Made by a program: the position numbers and the translations under genes
Shown: in pieces, positions 34,607 through 47,048 of the stretch
How positions within the stretch are numbered: the first letter of the stretch is position 1
How the letters are laid out: every line of letters begins with the position of its first letter
DNA from: Musa acuminata AAA Group
Taxonomy: Eukaryota; Streptophyta; Magnoliopsida; Zingiberales; Musaceae
Length of the DNA stretch: 64,000 nt
Reading direction: 5' to 3'
Assembly (NCBI RefSeq): GCF_036884655.1
Contig: NC_088359.1
Location: 18,170,501-18,234,500 of the forward strand
The notes under the pieces: generated by a model
Databases searched by the model: none
Told to the model about the DNA's origin: nothing
The model's input: the letters and a program-made list of their open reading frames with translations, nothing else

Positions 34607-35685
34607 CTTGCCAACAAGACAAGGCAGAGCAGCGAAAGCCGGTGGGACTTTTGGAGCCATTACCTATTACTAGAAAGGCTGTGGGTGAGCATTTCCTTGG
34701 ATTTCATATCAAGCTTGCTAGTACTAGGGAGACTCGGATCGATACTTGTGGTGGTCGATCAATTTTCAAAGTATGCAACTTTCATTGTTGCTCCCCTACA
34801 CTGTTCAGCAGAGGAGGTGGTCAAGTTGATGATGAAGGATATGGTAAAGTATTGGGGAGTCCCACACAATATCATTAGTGATCGAGATGCTCAGTTCCTG
34901 GGATGATTCTGGATTTATCTATTCAAATTTTTGGGGTCGAAGTTATACTTCTCCACAAGCCTCCACCCCTAGATGGATGGCCAGACCGAAAGGATAAACT
35001 CGCTCCTGGAGTAATATCTATGGCACTATGTGAGTGCTAACCAATGAGATTGGGTGAAGTTGTTGGACATTGCCCAATTCTCCTACAACCTGTAGCAGAG
35101 CTCTGCGTCCAACAAGAGCCCCTTCGAGATCATTATAGGGAAACAACCGTCAACTCCTCACACCATGGTAATAAGGTATATCAGGAGTAGTCTATCAGCC
35201 TACCACTTCACAAAGGAGTGGCACTAAAATGCAGATATTGCGCGGGCTTACTAGGAGAAGTCGACAAAAAGAATGAAGATGTGGGTATACTTGGGAAGGT
35301 GACCGCAAAAGTTCAAGGTTGGCGATTTGGTATTGGTCAAGCTCCAACCAGCATCACTCTAATTTTTTAGGACTGGGCGTGGTTCAAAATTCATAATGTT
35401 TTCATGCCAGCAACTTGAAAGCCTAACACTCAGATCCTCAAGATGCTTCCCAAAGTGTTCCAACTCAGCTACCCCCCACCAAAGCCTCCTACGAGAAACG
35501 AGTTGAAACTATTTTAGTGGACAGCAAGATAAAGCTACCCACTGGAGCTGAGCAGAACAAATACTTGGTGAAGTGGCAAAAGCTTCCCCGAACTGAAGCC
35601 AGTTGGGATCCTAACGACACCCTATGACATGAAGAAGCAATCATCAACAACTACTAATAAGCATCGACGAGGGTGTCGACAGTTC
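34607..35685 (+). pseudogene. Chromovirus K pol, part 2 (integrase core and chromodomain)
   Basis: Continues the zinc finger of part 1 (CQQDK; the first Cys of the CxxC pair is Ser just before the insertion). The integrase core has DFISSLL, VVVDQFSKYATFI, IISDRDAQFLG and DGQTERINSLLE. A chromodomain follows at about 35510-35660 (NKYLVKWQKLP ... ASWDPNDTL ... HEEAI). Many stops and shifts are present. The chromodomain after integrase identifies a chromovirus; the RT style (FDQLGKA, YSQTLEKH) resembles the Tekay/Del group, which is a family-level guess. Confidence 0.9.
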
Positions 35686-35698
35686 GAGTGGGGGAGAA
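35686..35698 (+). other. Polypurine tract, chromovirus K
   Basis: GAGTGGGGGAGAA directly before the LTR start TGTCACGAACGG. Confidence 0.85.
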
Positions 35699-36426
35699 TG
35701 TCACGAACGGTCATCGCGCACCCGCAACAACTCTATTCAACGAACCGTTTGTCATTTATGTTTACATGTATAGCTGCATGGCAGCATGTTTTGGCTTAAT
35801 TTTATGTCCTTTTGCTTGTAAAAATGTAAGTTTGAATAAGTTGTAGTGCTATAGTGCGACCGCTCGTCGAACCGAGCAAAATAGCTCAAAACAGCTTCAT
35901 TTTTGCATGCCATAGGCTATTTTCTATAGCCCATTACCGCACATGAAAAGTCATCCATCTCAGCACCCTAGAACCACCCAGGTGGCACCATAGGGGATGG
36001 GGCTTTGGTATAGTGTTGGGCGTTGAACAATCATTCACAAGTTCGTATGTTACCTTGACGAGAACTTGTATTCACGCCCAGCACCCAGTGAGCAGTTGTT
36101 TGTGGACTTGCAGCTATTCATTCAACCTTCTAAAGTCCTTATTTTCCTCCTCTCCCTCTTTTCTCTTGTGCATACAAGGTGCTCGCTGAATTGCTTGTAA
36201 AGCTCCCCTTTTCGCGAGACGTCGGAACTTGTCCGTCGCTCGTTCTTCAAACTAATCAACTTTCTCTTTTACAGGTCCTTTGGGACCTACGAGAGGTTGC
36301 AAGTGGGCTGATCTTTGTGGACGCATATCGCAAGGGCGAGGCTCGACTTAGGCAATGCAAGCTAAGTTCGCGTCATTGCCACAAGGGAGTCTCACGAATT
36401 AGGCAATTTCAGCTAAGTAAGTGACA
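35699..36426 (+). repeat. Chromovirus K 3' LTR
   Basis: About 728 bp from TGTCACGAACGG to TAAGTGACA, with a 6-bp terminal inverted repeat TGTCAC/GTGACA. No 5' LTR partner is in the window. Confidence 0.75.
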
Positions 36427-37060
36427 CTCTAGTAGCCGTTAATTAATTTAGTAGGGTTACACCCAAAACTAACTCAAATTAAGACCTAACTTTAATAATA
36501 AAGACATAAACAATTACAAGATAGTAAATCTAAGTTGTTTGGCTTGTCATTTGTTCATCCGAACTCCCGATGAACTTCCGACAAACTTCTGATGAACTTC
36601 CAGTGCATAGTCCGAACCTTCGGAGTATCACCCTGCCCATCAATATGTTGACTCCTGCAACATCTGATCATGGCACAATGTCCTGATTCCTCTAACTTGA
36701 TGCTTGATCTCTAACTCTAGCCCAATGTCTAATTCTTTTTCTTTAATTGTTTTACCTTTTCATGTTCAAAGTTAGTCCTACATCACTTTTTTTAACACAT
36801 GGAATAGATCATAAATTCATCAATTGCCTTTATTGTGCCTTCCCAATAGGGATGAGTGGGGTATTTATAGGTACCAAATGACTTCAAAAACAAAGCCAAA
36901 ATTTTAAATTTTAGGGTCTTCCAGGTATGGGCGATACCACCCCCTATGTTGGGCAGTACTACTGCCTAGTAGAGCCTCGGAGATGGGGCTCTGGCGGTAC
37001 TACCTCCAACGTGGGTGGTACCACCACTTGCTAGCATTAATACTGATCGTTGCTAGTCAT
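36427..37060 (-). repeat. Sirevirus-like LTR fragments
   Basis: Two degenerate pieces resembling minus-strand Sirevirus LTRs. 36430-36785 resembles the U3 start of LTR G (TTAGTAGG-TTAC, CTTCCGA repeats). 36790-37060 holds a reverse TATA region (GGGGTATTTATAGG) and GGTGGTACCACC-like palindromes (36930-37030). Ends and target duplications are lost. Confidence 0.6.
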
Positions 37061-37382
37061 AGGTGCCCTGCAAGTCAATCACGTGAGCGATAGCACGTGT
37101 GATATGACACGTAGACTTTTGTCCTTATTATTATTATAGTATTTTCTCACTTTATATTGCTTTATGCATAAATATATTGTGATGTTTATGGATCTGTGCA
37201 TTAAGAATCCAATCGTTATGAGATCATGAGAATGAGACTAATTTACCTTTAAACACAGACCCTAAATAATCTTTGTCATAGATTACTCGAGAGAAATATT
37301 GAGATAACCGGACAGACTAGTGTGCTATATGTCCATATGCTGGAGGCAGTTGGTCTCATAGCTACTCATGTGGGGACACTAG
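37061..37382 (+). repeat. Old repeat L, left part
   Basis: Non-coding sequence (AATCCAATCGTTATGAGATC and similar) that continues at 46578 after element H. It looks like part of an old retroelement leader or LTR, but ends are not visible and no domain can be named. The target duplication ACTAG of H is at 37378-37382. Confidence 0.55.
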
Positions 37383-38054
37383 TGTCACGCCCCTCAAAAT
37401 ATCCATGATATTAAAATTTTCAACACAAACCAATCCAGGATCCAAACACACATTTGAGGACACTGAAAATATTCTATCAAATTCATATCTATAAAACCTA
37501 CGCAGTTTATAAACAAACAACACATTGCTCGATGATTCATAAAATCTGAACCCAACTCATCAAATTAATAACCACAACATAAATTCACAAGTGTGGGAGT
37601 CTATATAGTCACAAAACCAACGTTTACCATAAGTTCATATCGTTACACAAATTAAACTTAACATTCCATAATCTTAAACATGAGAGGTCCTTTAAACTTA
37701 TACAAAATCCACAAGTTTAGATTCATCGTCAACATTTCATTAGATGCAGCGTGTGCTTTTACAACAAAAATATATATACTAATAAAGATCTACCCAAAAT
37801 CTTTTACCTTTCCACTGCCTCAGCCCAATCTTAACATTTAAGCAAACGACAAGCTATCCTGAAAAATTTATACAACAACGAGGTGAGCATATAAAGCTCA
37901 GCAAGTGACTAACATATCCATGTCAAAATAGGACAATTTCCAAAGAGATAAAGTTTCAAAATGCAAGGCAGAATATAAGAATTCATAGACGTAATATCAT
38001 TAGGTGCAGAATCACAATTGTCATTTCAATCAAACATATTTGGTTCATAACAGA

Positions 38055-38755
38055 TGGAGCATAGAGTAATTGGAGCATATCAGTAACGAATGAAACGTTT
38101 TGGAGCATATCAATAACAAATGAAACATATAGGAGCTTATCAATGGCATATGAAATGTTTCGGAGCATATCAATGGCGTATGGAACATTTCGAAGCATAT
38201 CAACAATGAATGAAACATTTCAGAGCATATAAATAACAAATGAAATGTTTCGGAGCCTATCAGTGACGTATGAAATGTTCCGGAGCATATCAACGGTGTA
38301 TGGAACATTTTGGAGCATATCAATAACAAATGACACATATCGGAGCTTATCAATGGCATATGAAATGTTCCGGAGCATATCAACGGCGTATGGAACATTT
38401 CGAAGCATATCAACAATGAATGAAACATTTCGGAGCATATAAATAACAAATGAAATGTTTCGGAGCCTATCAGTGGTGTATGAAATGTTCCGAAGAATAT
38501 CAACGGTGTATGGAACATTCCGGAGCATATCAATAACAAATGAAACATATCAGAGCTTATCAATGGCATATGAAATGTTCCGGAGCATACCAACGACGTA
38601 TGGAACATTTCGAAGCATATCAACAATGAATAAAACATTTCAGAGCATATAAATAACAAATGAAATGTTTCAGAGCTTATCAGTAGCGTATAAAATGTTC
38701 CGGAGCATATCAATGGCGTTTGGAACATTTCGGAGCATATCAATAACAAATACCA
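38055..38755. repeat. 30-bp minisatellite with 210-bp higher order, element H 3' LTR
   Basis: About 23 units of the type CGGAGCATATCAACGGCGTA plus TGGAACATTT. GAGCTTATCAATGGCATA recurs at about 38133, 38343 and 38553, exactly 210 bp (seven units) apart. Confidence 0.93.
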
Positions 38756-38767
38756 AACAGAAGCTCA

Positions 38768-38785
38768 AACGTCGTCTTTGACGTT
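38768..38785. promoter_or_regulatory. Conserved short inverted repeat (H, 3' LTR)
   Basis: AACGTC-GTCTTT-GACGTT, identical to the copies in element I, beside the minisatellite. Confidence 0.5.
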
Positions 38786-40577
38786 GCATTCATATCATTC
38801 TTATCTAAAGCATGTACAGAAACACATAACCAAAGCTCTGGATATCATATCAAACATACAGAAGGTGTAGTGGGACTATAGACAGAATGAGATTCATCCA
38901 TTTCTGAATGACCACCAGACAGAAGTCTCCCACGTCTGGGAGCTCCATCCACCCACGTCTAGGTGAAGTCAGAGGGGGCCGGCAGAGCATCGCAGGCTCT
39001 ATCCATAACTCCCTTTACCATTTCTGGCAAAGGTTCACATTATCCCACAATACCAAAGTACAAAAGGGCAGTATGAACAATAAATAGCATATATCGGAAG
39101 CACACGCGGTACAACAAACGTACATGTGCCTTTACGAATCAGTACGATGCAAGCAACAATCTCTCACAAATGTGTTAAGATTTGGAATGAAATGAAAGCA
39201 AGAGTATACACGGATTCCAAGCAATCATATATCCAAATAAGAAGGTTGGATGAATTCAATATCCAAATGAATGAAACTAAAATAGGTACATATCGAAAGC
39301 AAATGCGGAACAATGGGATATATATGTGCCTATATGTATCAATGCGATATAGCATAAACATTACACAAAAGGATTCAAGAATGCAAATAATTTACAGACA
39401 ATATCAAACCAGAATTCAAGCACCAAAATAAGCCTCAATTGAGCGAAAGGGACTGAATGGAATCTATTTCCAAACGAATGAAACAGAATACGCGAAATCG
39501 ACCAAAGCTCGATTTTTGACAGAATTCAAGAGGCACATTGAACAAATACTTCAGATTATCAATTATGCTCCAATACCCTCAAGAAGGCTATTGTCGAAAG
39601 ATATATCAATCTATTTTCTATTGAAACAAGTTTCGTACGAATCATGGTTTCCAACAAGGAGTTACCTTTGATTTGGTAACACAAGGTCAAAAACACAATC
39701 ACTGTTTTGCAGAATTCATAGGGTCGGATTCAACAGGTAATAGAGTAGGCATTTGAATTCCAAATTTTTCAAACTATATGTCAAAAGAAAGGTCTACAAG
39801 TCTAGTTACGAAGATGTCAGTTTGGTACAAATCAGAATTTCCAACAGGAACTTATAGGTATTTAAGTATCGAAAGGTCAGAAATTTTGATCCCTGTTCTG
39901 CAGCATCTATAGGCTCATTTGAAACAAATGTTTGGGTAAGTATTCGGTGTCCAAAATCTAAAAAATCAGTTTCAAAAGAAAGATATAAGAGTCTAATTTC
40001 AAACGAGCTAGGTCTTGCCTGAATCCACATTTGGTGCTAAAAATTATAGCTGAAACAGTGTATAGGGATCAGTTTACCAAAAAAATTTCAGATCATTGGT
40101 TTTATGTCCAAAGAGAGAAATATCAGGTTCTAAGCATAAATCTTTCAGAATCAATATAGGAACATAGACTAATACTTCTGTAGGATGGGGTTAGAACACT
40201 TGCCTTTGAGAATTTTGATCCTAAATTAGAAGATTTGAGCAAGAAACCTCAAAGCCCCAATTTTTTTTTCTTTTTCTTCTTCCCCCTTTTTCTTCTCGTC
40301 TTCTTTCTTTCTTTCTCCTGTGCTTCCACGTAGCTGCCTTCTCTGGTTCCTTATGAACGAAGGCAGAGAGGCTTAAACGGTGGGATTTGTATTTTTGTGC
40401 ATTTTGCAGTTTATTATAGTTACGATTAGGTCCTCAGGGTTTACATATATGTCCTCAAAATTTTTTTTTTAACAAATCCTCCAACTCTTATGAATAAGTT
40501 CTCAGATTCATACTTTGAATTTTTATCAAATTTAAAATAGATACTTATACGAAAATTCAGAAATGAGGGATGTTACA

Positions 40578-40590
40578 CTCTCCCCCCCTT
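40578..40590 (-). other. Polypurine tract, element H
   Basis: Reverse-strand AAGGGGGGGAGAG abuts the 3' LTR end (40577). Confidence 0.85.
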
Positions 40591-42138
40591 AAAAGAAAAA
40601 TTTAGTCCTCTAAATTTATCATACCTCTAGCTCCCTAGATGCATGGTGTACTTTGAAGTATGACTTTCTGGTTCATTTGGTACATATACTCTCTCCCCAA
40701 ATCTCAATAGGCCATCCTTTGAAACTTGAAATTTTGGCTTCAATTCCTTTTCTACTTCATTCCTCAAGTAGTTTAAATGTGGATCTCGTAATTATCCTTC
40801 CTTAATTTGTTGAATAAAATCAGATTGCACTTGAATGGAGGCCATCAATATCATCGAGTCTTGCTCTTTCCTCAAAGCCTTCAAATCAAAATTTTCTTCT
40901 AATAACTTCCATTGCTTCACGACCAGACTAGCCATAAAACTTGTAGATTTTCTACTAAGTGCATCAGCTACAACATTGGCTTTGCCCGGGTGATAACGGA
41001 TGGCACAATCATAATCCTTCAGAAATTCTATCCATCTTCGTTGCCTCATGTTTAACTCTTTCTGAGTGAAAATATATTTTAAACTCTTGTGATCAATAAA
41101 GATTTCAAATTGTCGACCATTCAAATAATGTCTCCAAATCTTTAGAGCAAAAATAATTGCTGCCAATTCCAAATCATGAGTTGGATAATTCAATTCATAA
41201 CCTTTTAGTTGCCTAGAAGCATAAGCAATCACTCTCCTTTCCTGCATCAAAACACATCCAAGGCCCTTTCTTGAAGCATCAGTATAAACTACAAATCCCT
41301 CACTACCACTTGGAATAGTGAGAATAGGAGCATTAGTCAATCTTCTTTTTAACTCTTGAAAACTTTGCTCACAATCATCACCCCATACAAATTTCACATT
41401 CTTTTTAGTGAGTTTGGTGAGAGGTTGAGCGATTCAAGAAAATCCATCCACAAATCTCCTGTAATAACCTGCCATGCCCAAGAAGCTTCTAATTTCTATT
41501 ACATTTATTAGTACTTCCCATTCAACTACAACTTCTATTTTCTTTGGATCAATAGATATACCCTTCCCTGAAATCATATGGCCTAAGAAAGCAACTTCAT
41601 TCAACCACAATTCACATTTGCTGAACTTTGCATACAACTTCTTTTCTCTTAGTATGGACAATACATTTCTCAAGTGTTTCTCATGCTCCTGATTACTCCT
41701 TTCATACACCAATATGTCATCAATAAATACAATTACATAGCCATCCAAGAGCGGTTGAAATATCCTATTCATTAGTTCCATAAAAGCTGCAGGGGCATTA
41801 GTCAAACCAAAAGACATCACCAAGAATTCATAGTGGCCATATCGAGTTTTGAAAACTATTTTTGGAATATCCTCCTCCTTGATCTTCAACTGATAGTAAC
41901 CTTACCTCAGGTCAATCTTGGAGAATACTCGTGCACCCTGCAGTTGATCAAACAAATCATCAATTCTGAGTATGGGATACTTGTTTTTGATGGTCATCTG
42001 ATTCAACTGTCCATAATCAATACAAAGCCTCAATGTTCCCTCTATCTTTTTAACTAACACCGGAGCACCCCATGATGAAATATTAAGCCAAATAAAATTC
42101 TTATTTAATAGTCCTTGTAGTTGCTTTTCTAATTCCAC
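40591..42138 (-). pseudogene. Element H RT-RNase H pseudogene
   Basis: The minus strand from 42138 encodes RT: the start has [17 protein letters not shown] and [16 protein letters not shown], then FSKIDLR (stop at about 41893 inside the GYYQ motif), [32 protein letters not shown] and [14 protein letters not shown] further stop lies at about 41415. RNase H follows at 40792-41397 ([50 protein letters not shown]). After a short linker the sequence runs straight into the 3' untranslated part and PPT, so integrase is absent. Style is that of Tekay/Del-like Gypsy elements. Confidence 0.92.
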
Positions 42139-43344
42139 TTACTCAAATGATATCATTGTGTAGAGAGGCTTAGATATTGGGATTGTCCCAAGGACCAAAT
42201 CAAAAGCAAAGTCACGTTTGGAGGTAATCTAAGCAAGTCATTCTAGGATAAATTAGGCAAAGAGATAAATCATATCCAATACTTTCAAAATAAAAGATCG
42301 ACTGATCAAATATGCAAAAAGTGATCATTTGTTATATAACAATCCATATTGGTATGATAAGAAAATAGCCAATCCATACCAAGTATAATATCAAAACTCC
42401 AAATCTCCAGGAGAACTAAATCAGCAAAAAGTTCAAGTTCTCCAATAAAAATCAGATAAGAGGACCAGATTCAAGTCTGTTATCAAAGAACCTCTAATGA
42501 TCGTATTTACATATAGCACATAATGCATGGGTCTAGATTGAATACCCAAGTGATAAGCAAAATATTCTGAATCAAATCATAGATGAGACCCATGGTCAAA
42601 CAAATATTTACATTCTTTCATAAACATGAATAATACCTTCGATCACTAATTCAGAAGTTTTAGAATCATATTCAGTGATAGCATACACTCTGACATGGGC
42701 TGATGATTTATGAGATAGTGACTCTTTCTTCTTGTTCAAAGGGCAGTCTTTTATTTTATGATCTAACTTTCCGCACGCAAAATAGACTCTAGCCACCCAC
42801 AAACACAAACTTGTTTCATAATTTAACTTGCAATTCACACATGACTGAGTCTCTTTTGTGGTGACTTTCCTTTTCAAATCCAAATGTCTTGACCCTTGTT
42901 ATCAATTTCTGATTCATTTCCAATCATATTTTTATTGGTAAACGTGTCCTTATCATTCTTGCCACTAATCTTCAAAAATTCTTTTCATTGTTGCCATTAA
43001 TGATCAACCTCTACTTCCGATATAAGGTGGCAAAAGAAATCTTTCGATCATCAGAACAATTTTGTACATCAAATATCTTCTCTATTTGCATCATCCGTTT
43101 TTCTACCACCAATGAAATTAGGTTCACCTTGCTTTCATTGCACTACTGTGATTTAGTATCCTCGATCAACCCTTTCATCCCCCTTAATTAATCAAAAGCA
43201 GATGAAGTAAGAGGACTAAATGTCCTCGTCATCCAAGATTCCTAAAATGCATCAAAAAAAATTTCCACCAATCACTATAATTCACTAGACCTCAATATAT
43301 TTTGCACGTCAATATATCAAATATTTTAGTGATCATCAAACCAT
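42139..43344 (-). pseudogene. Element H gag/protease remnant
   Basis: The minus strand holds a degraded protease-RT linker (about 42139-42600, several stops) and a gag C-terminal piece at 42608-42883 with a zinc knuckle VYFACGKLDHKIKDC whose first Cys is Tyr, as in I. The capsid part is missing. Nothing codes from 42884 to the PBS. Confidence 0.8.
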
Positions 43345-43356
43345 GCTCTGATACCA
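43345..43356 (-). other. Primer-binding site, tRNA-iMet type (H)
   Basis: TGGTATCAGAGC on the minus strand, four bases from the 5' LTR start (43361). Confidence 0.9.
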
Positions 43357-43360
43357 CCTC

Positions 43361-46300
43361 TGTCACGCCCCTCAAAATATCCATGATATTAAAATTTTCA
43401 ACACAAACCAATCCAGGATCCAAACACACATTTGAGAACACTGAAAATATTCTATCAAATTCATATCTATAAAATCTGCGCAGTTTATAAACATACAACA
43501 CATTGCTCGATGATTCATAAAATCTGAACCCAACTCATCAAATTAATAACCACAGCATGAATTCATAAGTGTGGGAGTATATACAGTCACAAAACCAACG
43601 TTTACCATAAGTTCATATCGTTACACAAATTAAACTTAACATTCCAGAATCTTAAACATGAGAGGTCCTTTAAACTTATACAAAATCCACAAGTTTAGAT
43701 TCATCGTCAATAGATGCAGCGTGTGCTTATACAACAAAAACATATATACTAATAAAGATCTGCCCAAAATCTTTTAGCTTTCCACTGCCTCAGCCCAATC
43801 TTAACATTTAAGCAAGCGACAAGCTATCTTGAAAAATTTATACAACAACGGGGTGAGCATATAAAGCTCAACAAGTGAATAACATATCCATGTCAAAATA
43901 GGACAATTTCCAAAGAGATAAAGTTTCAAAATGCAAGGCAGAATATAAGAATTCATAGACGTAATATCATTAGGTGCAGAATCACAATTGTCATTTCAAT
44001 CAAACATATTTGGTTCATAACAGATGGAGCATAGAGTAATTGGAGCATATCAGTAACGAATGAAACATTTTGGAGCATATCAATAACAAATGAAATATAT
44101 CGGAGCTTATCAATGGCATATGAAATGTTTCGGAGCATATCAATGGCGTATGGAACATTTCGAAGCATATCAACAATGAATGAAACATTTCGGAGCATAT
44201 AAATAACAAATGAAATGTTTCGGAGCCTATCAGTGGCGTATAAAATGTTCCGGAGCATATCAACGGTGTATGGAATATTTTGGAGCATATCAATAACAAA
44301 TGAAATATATCGGAGCTTATCAATGGCATATGAAATGTTCCGAAGCATAACAACGGCGCATGAAACATTTCGAAGCATATCAACAATAAATGAAACATTT
44401 CGGAGCATATAAATAACAAATGAAATGTTTCAGAGCCTATAAGTGGTGTATGAAATGTTCCGGAGCATATCAACGGTGTATGAAACATTTCGGAGCATAT
44501 CAATAACAAATGAAACATATCAGAGCTTATCAATGACATATGAAATGTTCCGGAGCATACCAACGGCGTATGGAACATTTCGAAGCATATCAACAATGAA
44601 TGAAACATTTCGGAGCATATAAATAACAAATGAAATGTTTCGGAGCTTATCAGAAGCGTATGAAATGTTCCGGAGCATATCAATGGCGTTTGGAACATTT
44701 CGAAGCATATCAATAACAAATACCAAACAGAAGGTCAAACGTCGTCTTTGACGTTGCATTCATATCATTCTTATCCAAAGCATGTACAGAAACACATAAC
44801 CAAAGCTCTGGATATCATATCAAACATACAGAAGGTGTAGTGGGACCACAAATAGAATGTGATTCATCCATTTCTGAATGACCACCAGACAGAAGTCTCC
44901 CACGTCTAGGAGCTCCATCCACCCACGTCTAGGTGAAGTCAGAGGGGGCCGGGGGAGCATCGCAGGCTCTATGCATAACCCCCTTTACCATTTCTGCAAA
45001 GGTTCACATTATCCCATAACACCAGAGTACAAAAGGGCAGTATGAATAATAAATAGCATATATCGGAAGCACAAGCGGAACAACAAACGTACATGTGCCT
45101 TTACGAATCAGTACGATACAAGCAACAATCTCTCACAAATGTGTTCAGATTTGGAATGAAATGAAAGCAAGAGTATACACGGATTCCAAGCAATCATATA
45201 TAGCTCAATTCAAATAAGAAGGTTAGATAAATTCAATATCCAAAGGAATGAAACTAAAATAGGCACATATCGAAAGCAAATGCGGAACAATAGGATATAT
45301 ATGTGCCTATATGTATCAATGCGATATAGCATAAACATTACACAAAAGGATTCAAGATTGTAAATAATTTACAGACAATATCAAACCAGAATTGAAGCAC
45401 CAACATAAGCCTCAATTGAGCGAAAGGGACTGAATGGAATCTATTTCCAAACGAATGAAACAGAATACGCGAAATCGACCAAAGCTCGATTTCTGACAGA
45501 ATTCAAGAGGCACATTGAACAAATACTTCATATTATCAATTATACTCCAATACCCTCAAGAAGGCTATTATCGAAAGATATATCAATCTATTTTCTATTG
45601 AAACAAGTTTCGTACGAATCATGGTTTCCAACAAGGAGTTACCTTTGATTTGGTAACACAAGGTCAAAAACACAATCACTGTTTTGCATAATTCATAGGG
45701 TCAGATTCAATAGATAATAGAGTAGGCATTTGAATTCCAAAATTTTCAAACTATATTTCAAAAGAAAGGTCTACAAGTCTAGTTTCGGACGATGTCAGTT
45801 TGGTACAAATCAGAATTTCCAACAGGGACTTATAGGTATTTAAGTATCAAAAGGTCAGAAATTTTGATCCCTGTTCTGCAGCATCTATAGGCTCATTTGA
45901 AACAGATGTTTGGGTATGTATTCTGTGTCCAAAATCTACAAAATCAGTGTCAAACGAAAGATATAAGAGTCTAATTTCAAACGAGCTAGGTCTTGCCTGA
46001 ATCGACATTTGGTGCTAAAAATTATAGCTGAAACAGTGTATAGGGGTCAGTTTACCGAAAAAATTTCAGATCATTGGTTTTATGTCCAAAGAGAGAAATA
46101 TCAGGTTCTAAGCATAAATCTTTCAGAATCAATATAGGAACATAGACTAATACTTCTGTAGGATGGGGTTAGAACACTTGCCTTTGAGAATTTTGACCCT
46201 AAATGAGAAGATTTGAGCAAGAAACCTCAAAGCCCCAATTTTTTTTTCTTCTTCTTCTTCCCCCTTTTTCTTCTCTTCTTCTTTCTTTCTTTCTTTCTCC

Positions 46301-46572
46301 TGTGCTTCCACGTAGCTGCCTTCTCTGGTTCCTTATGAACGAAGGCAGAGAGGCTTAAACGGTGGGATTTGTATTTTTGTGCATTTTATAGTTTAGTCCT
46401 TGTATTTATTATATTTACGATTAGGTCTTCAGGGTTTACATATAAGTCCTCATAATTTTTTTTTTTTTAAATCCTCCAACTCTTATGAATAAGTTCTCAG
46501 ATTCATACTTTGAATTTTTATCAAATTTAAAATAGATACTTATACGAAAATTCAGAAATGAGGGATGTTACA
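43361..46572 (-). repeat. Element H 5' LTR
   Basis: 3212 bp, a partner of 37383-40577. Minisatellite at about 44025-44725, inverted repeat at 44738-44755, end GAGGGATGTTACA. Confidence 0.94.
44025..44725. repeat. 30-bp minisatellite with 210-bp higher order, element H 5' LTR
   Basis: Same array as in the 3' LTR. The GAGCTTATCAATG unit recurs at about 44103, 44313 and 44523, again 210 bp apart, so the higher order predates this insertion. Confidence 0.93.
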
Positions 46573-46577
46573 ACTAG

Positions 46578-47048
46578 GGCTACAATATAGGTGCTTATTG
46601 GAGAATGAGTTCATTGATTGATCCGCTAATAGAATGCTAGATGGTTGATGATACCTCATTGTTAGATAGTGATTCCGTCATCCTAGTAGTGTATGTGATC
46701 TTTAGACTTGAGACATTGAGGATGTCATGTATGAGTACTCCACTCTTTGATACTGGACTTATAGGTTTGAAAGTTTCAGATTTAATACAACCGATCATCG
46801 GGAGTGGCAGCCAACCTTAGAGGGCTATTGGGTGTCGATAGAGGATCATCCACTCTAAGTAACATGAAAAAATATCCTATGCGTTCTTGCTCAGATAAAT
46901 CCTTGGCCATGGTCATTCATATTAAGAGAGAAAGATTTCTCTAGGAGAATCTGATTATAGTGAGACTTGGGAGAAACTGTACCAGCTTGATAACATCATG
47001 CCTAGGGTATGGTCTCTAGGATAACCATATGAGATAGATGAGGGACTA
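46578..47048 (+). repeat. Old repeat L, right part
   Basis: Resumes repeat L after element H; no coding sequence. It is cut at 47049 by Sirevirus LTR G. Confidence 0.55.

Larger units (their letters stand above)
37383..40577 (-). repeat. Element H 3' LTR
   Basis: From TGTCACGCCCCTCAAAATAT to GAGGGATGTTACA. It contains the minisatellite (38055-38755) and the short inverted repeat (38768-38785). The open frames of 102-234 codons over the minisatellite are products of the 30-bp period, not genes. Confidence 0.94.
37383..46572 (-). mobile_element. Element H, Ty3/Gypsy lacking integrase, nested in L
   Basis: A 9190-bp element on the minus strand with target duplication ACTAG (37378-37382 and 46573-46577). 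LTRs of 3195 and 3212 bp differ by about 3-4% in the first 250 bp, so it is older than I. The internal 2783 bp holds PBS, a zinc-knuckle scrap of gag, a degraded protease region, RT and RNase H, then the PPT; no integrase is present. The RT carries FIDDILVY, so the active site residues survive. It is a deletion derivative that shares internal sequence with I and LTR sequence with J. Confidence 0.95.
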
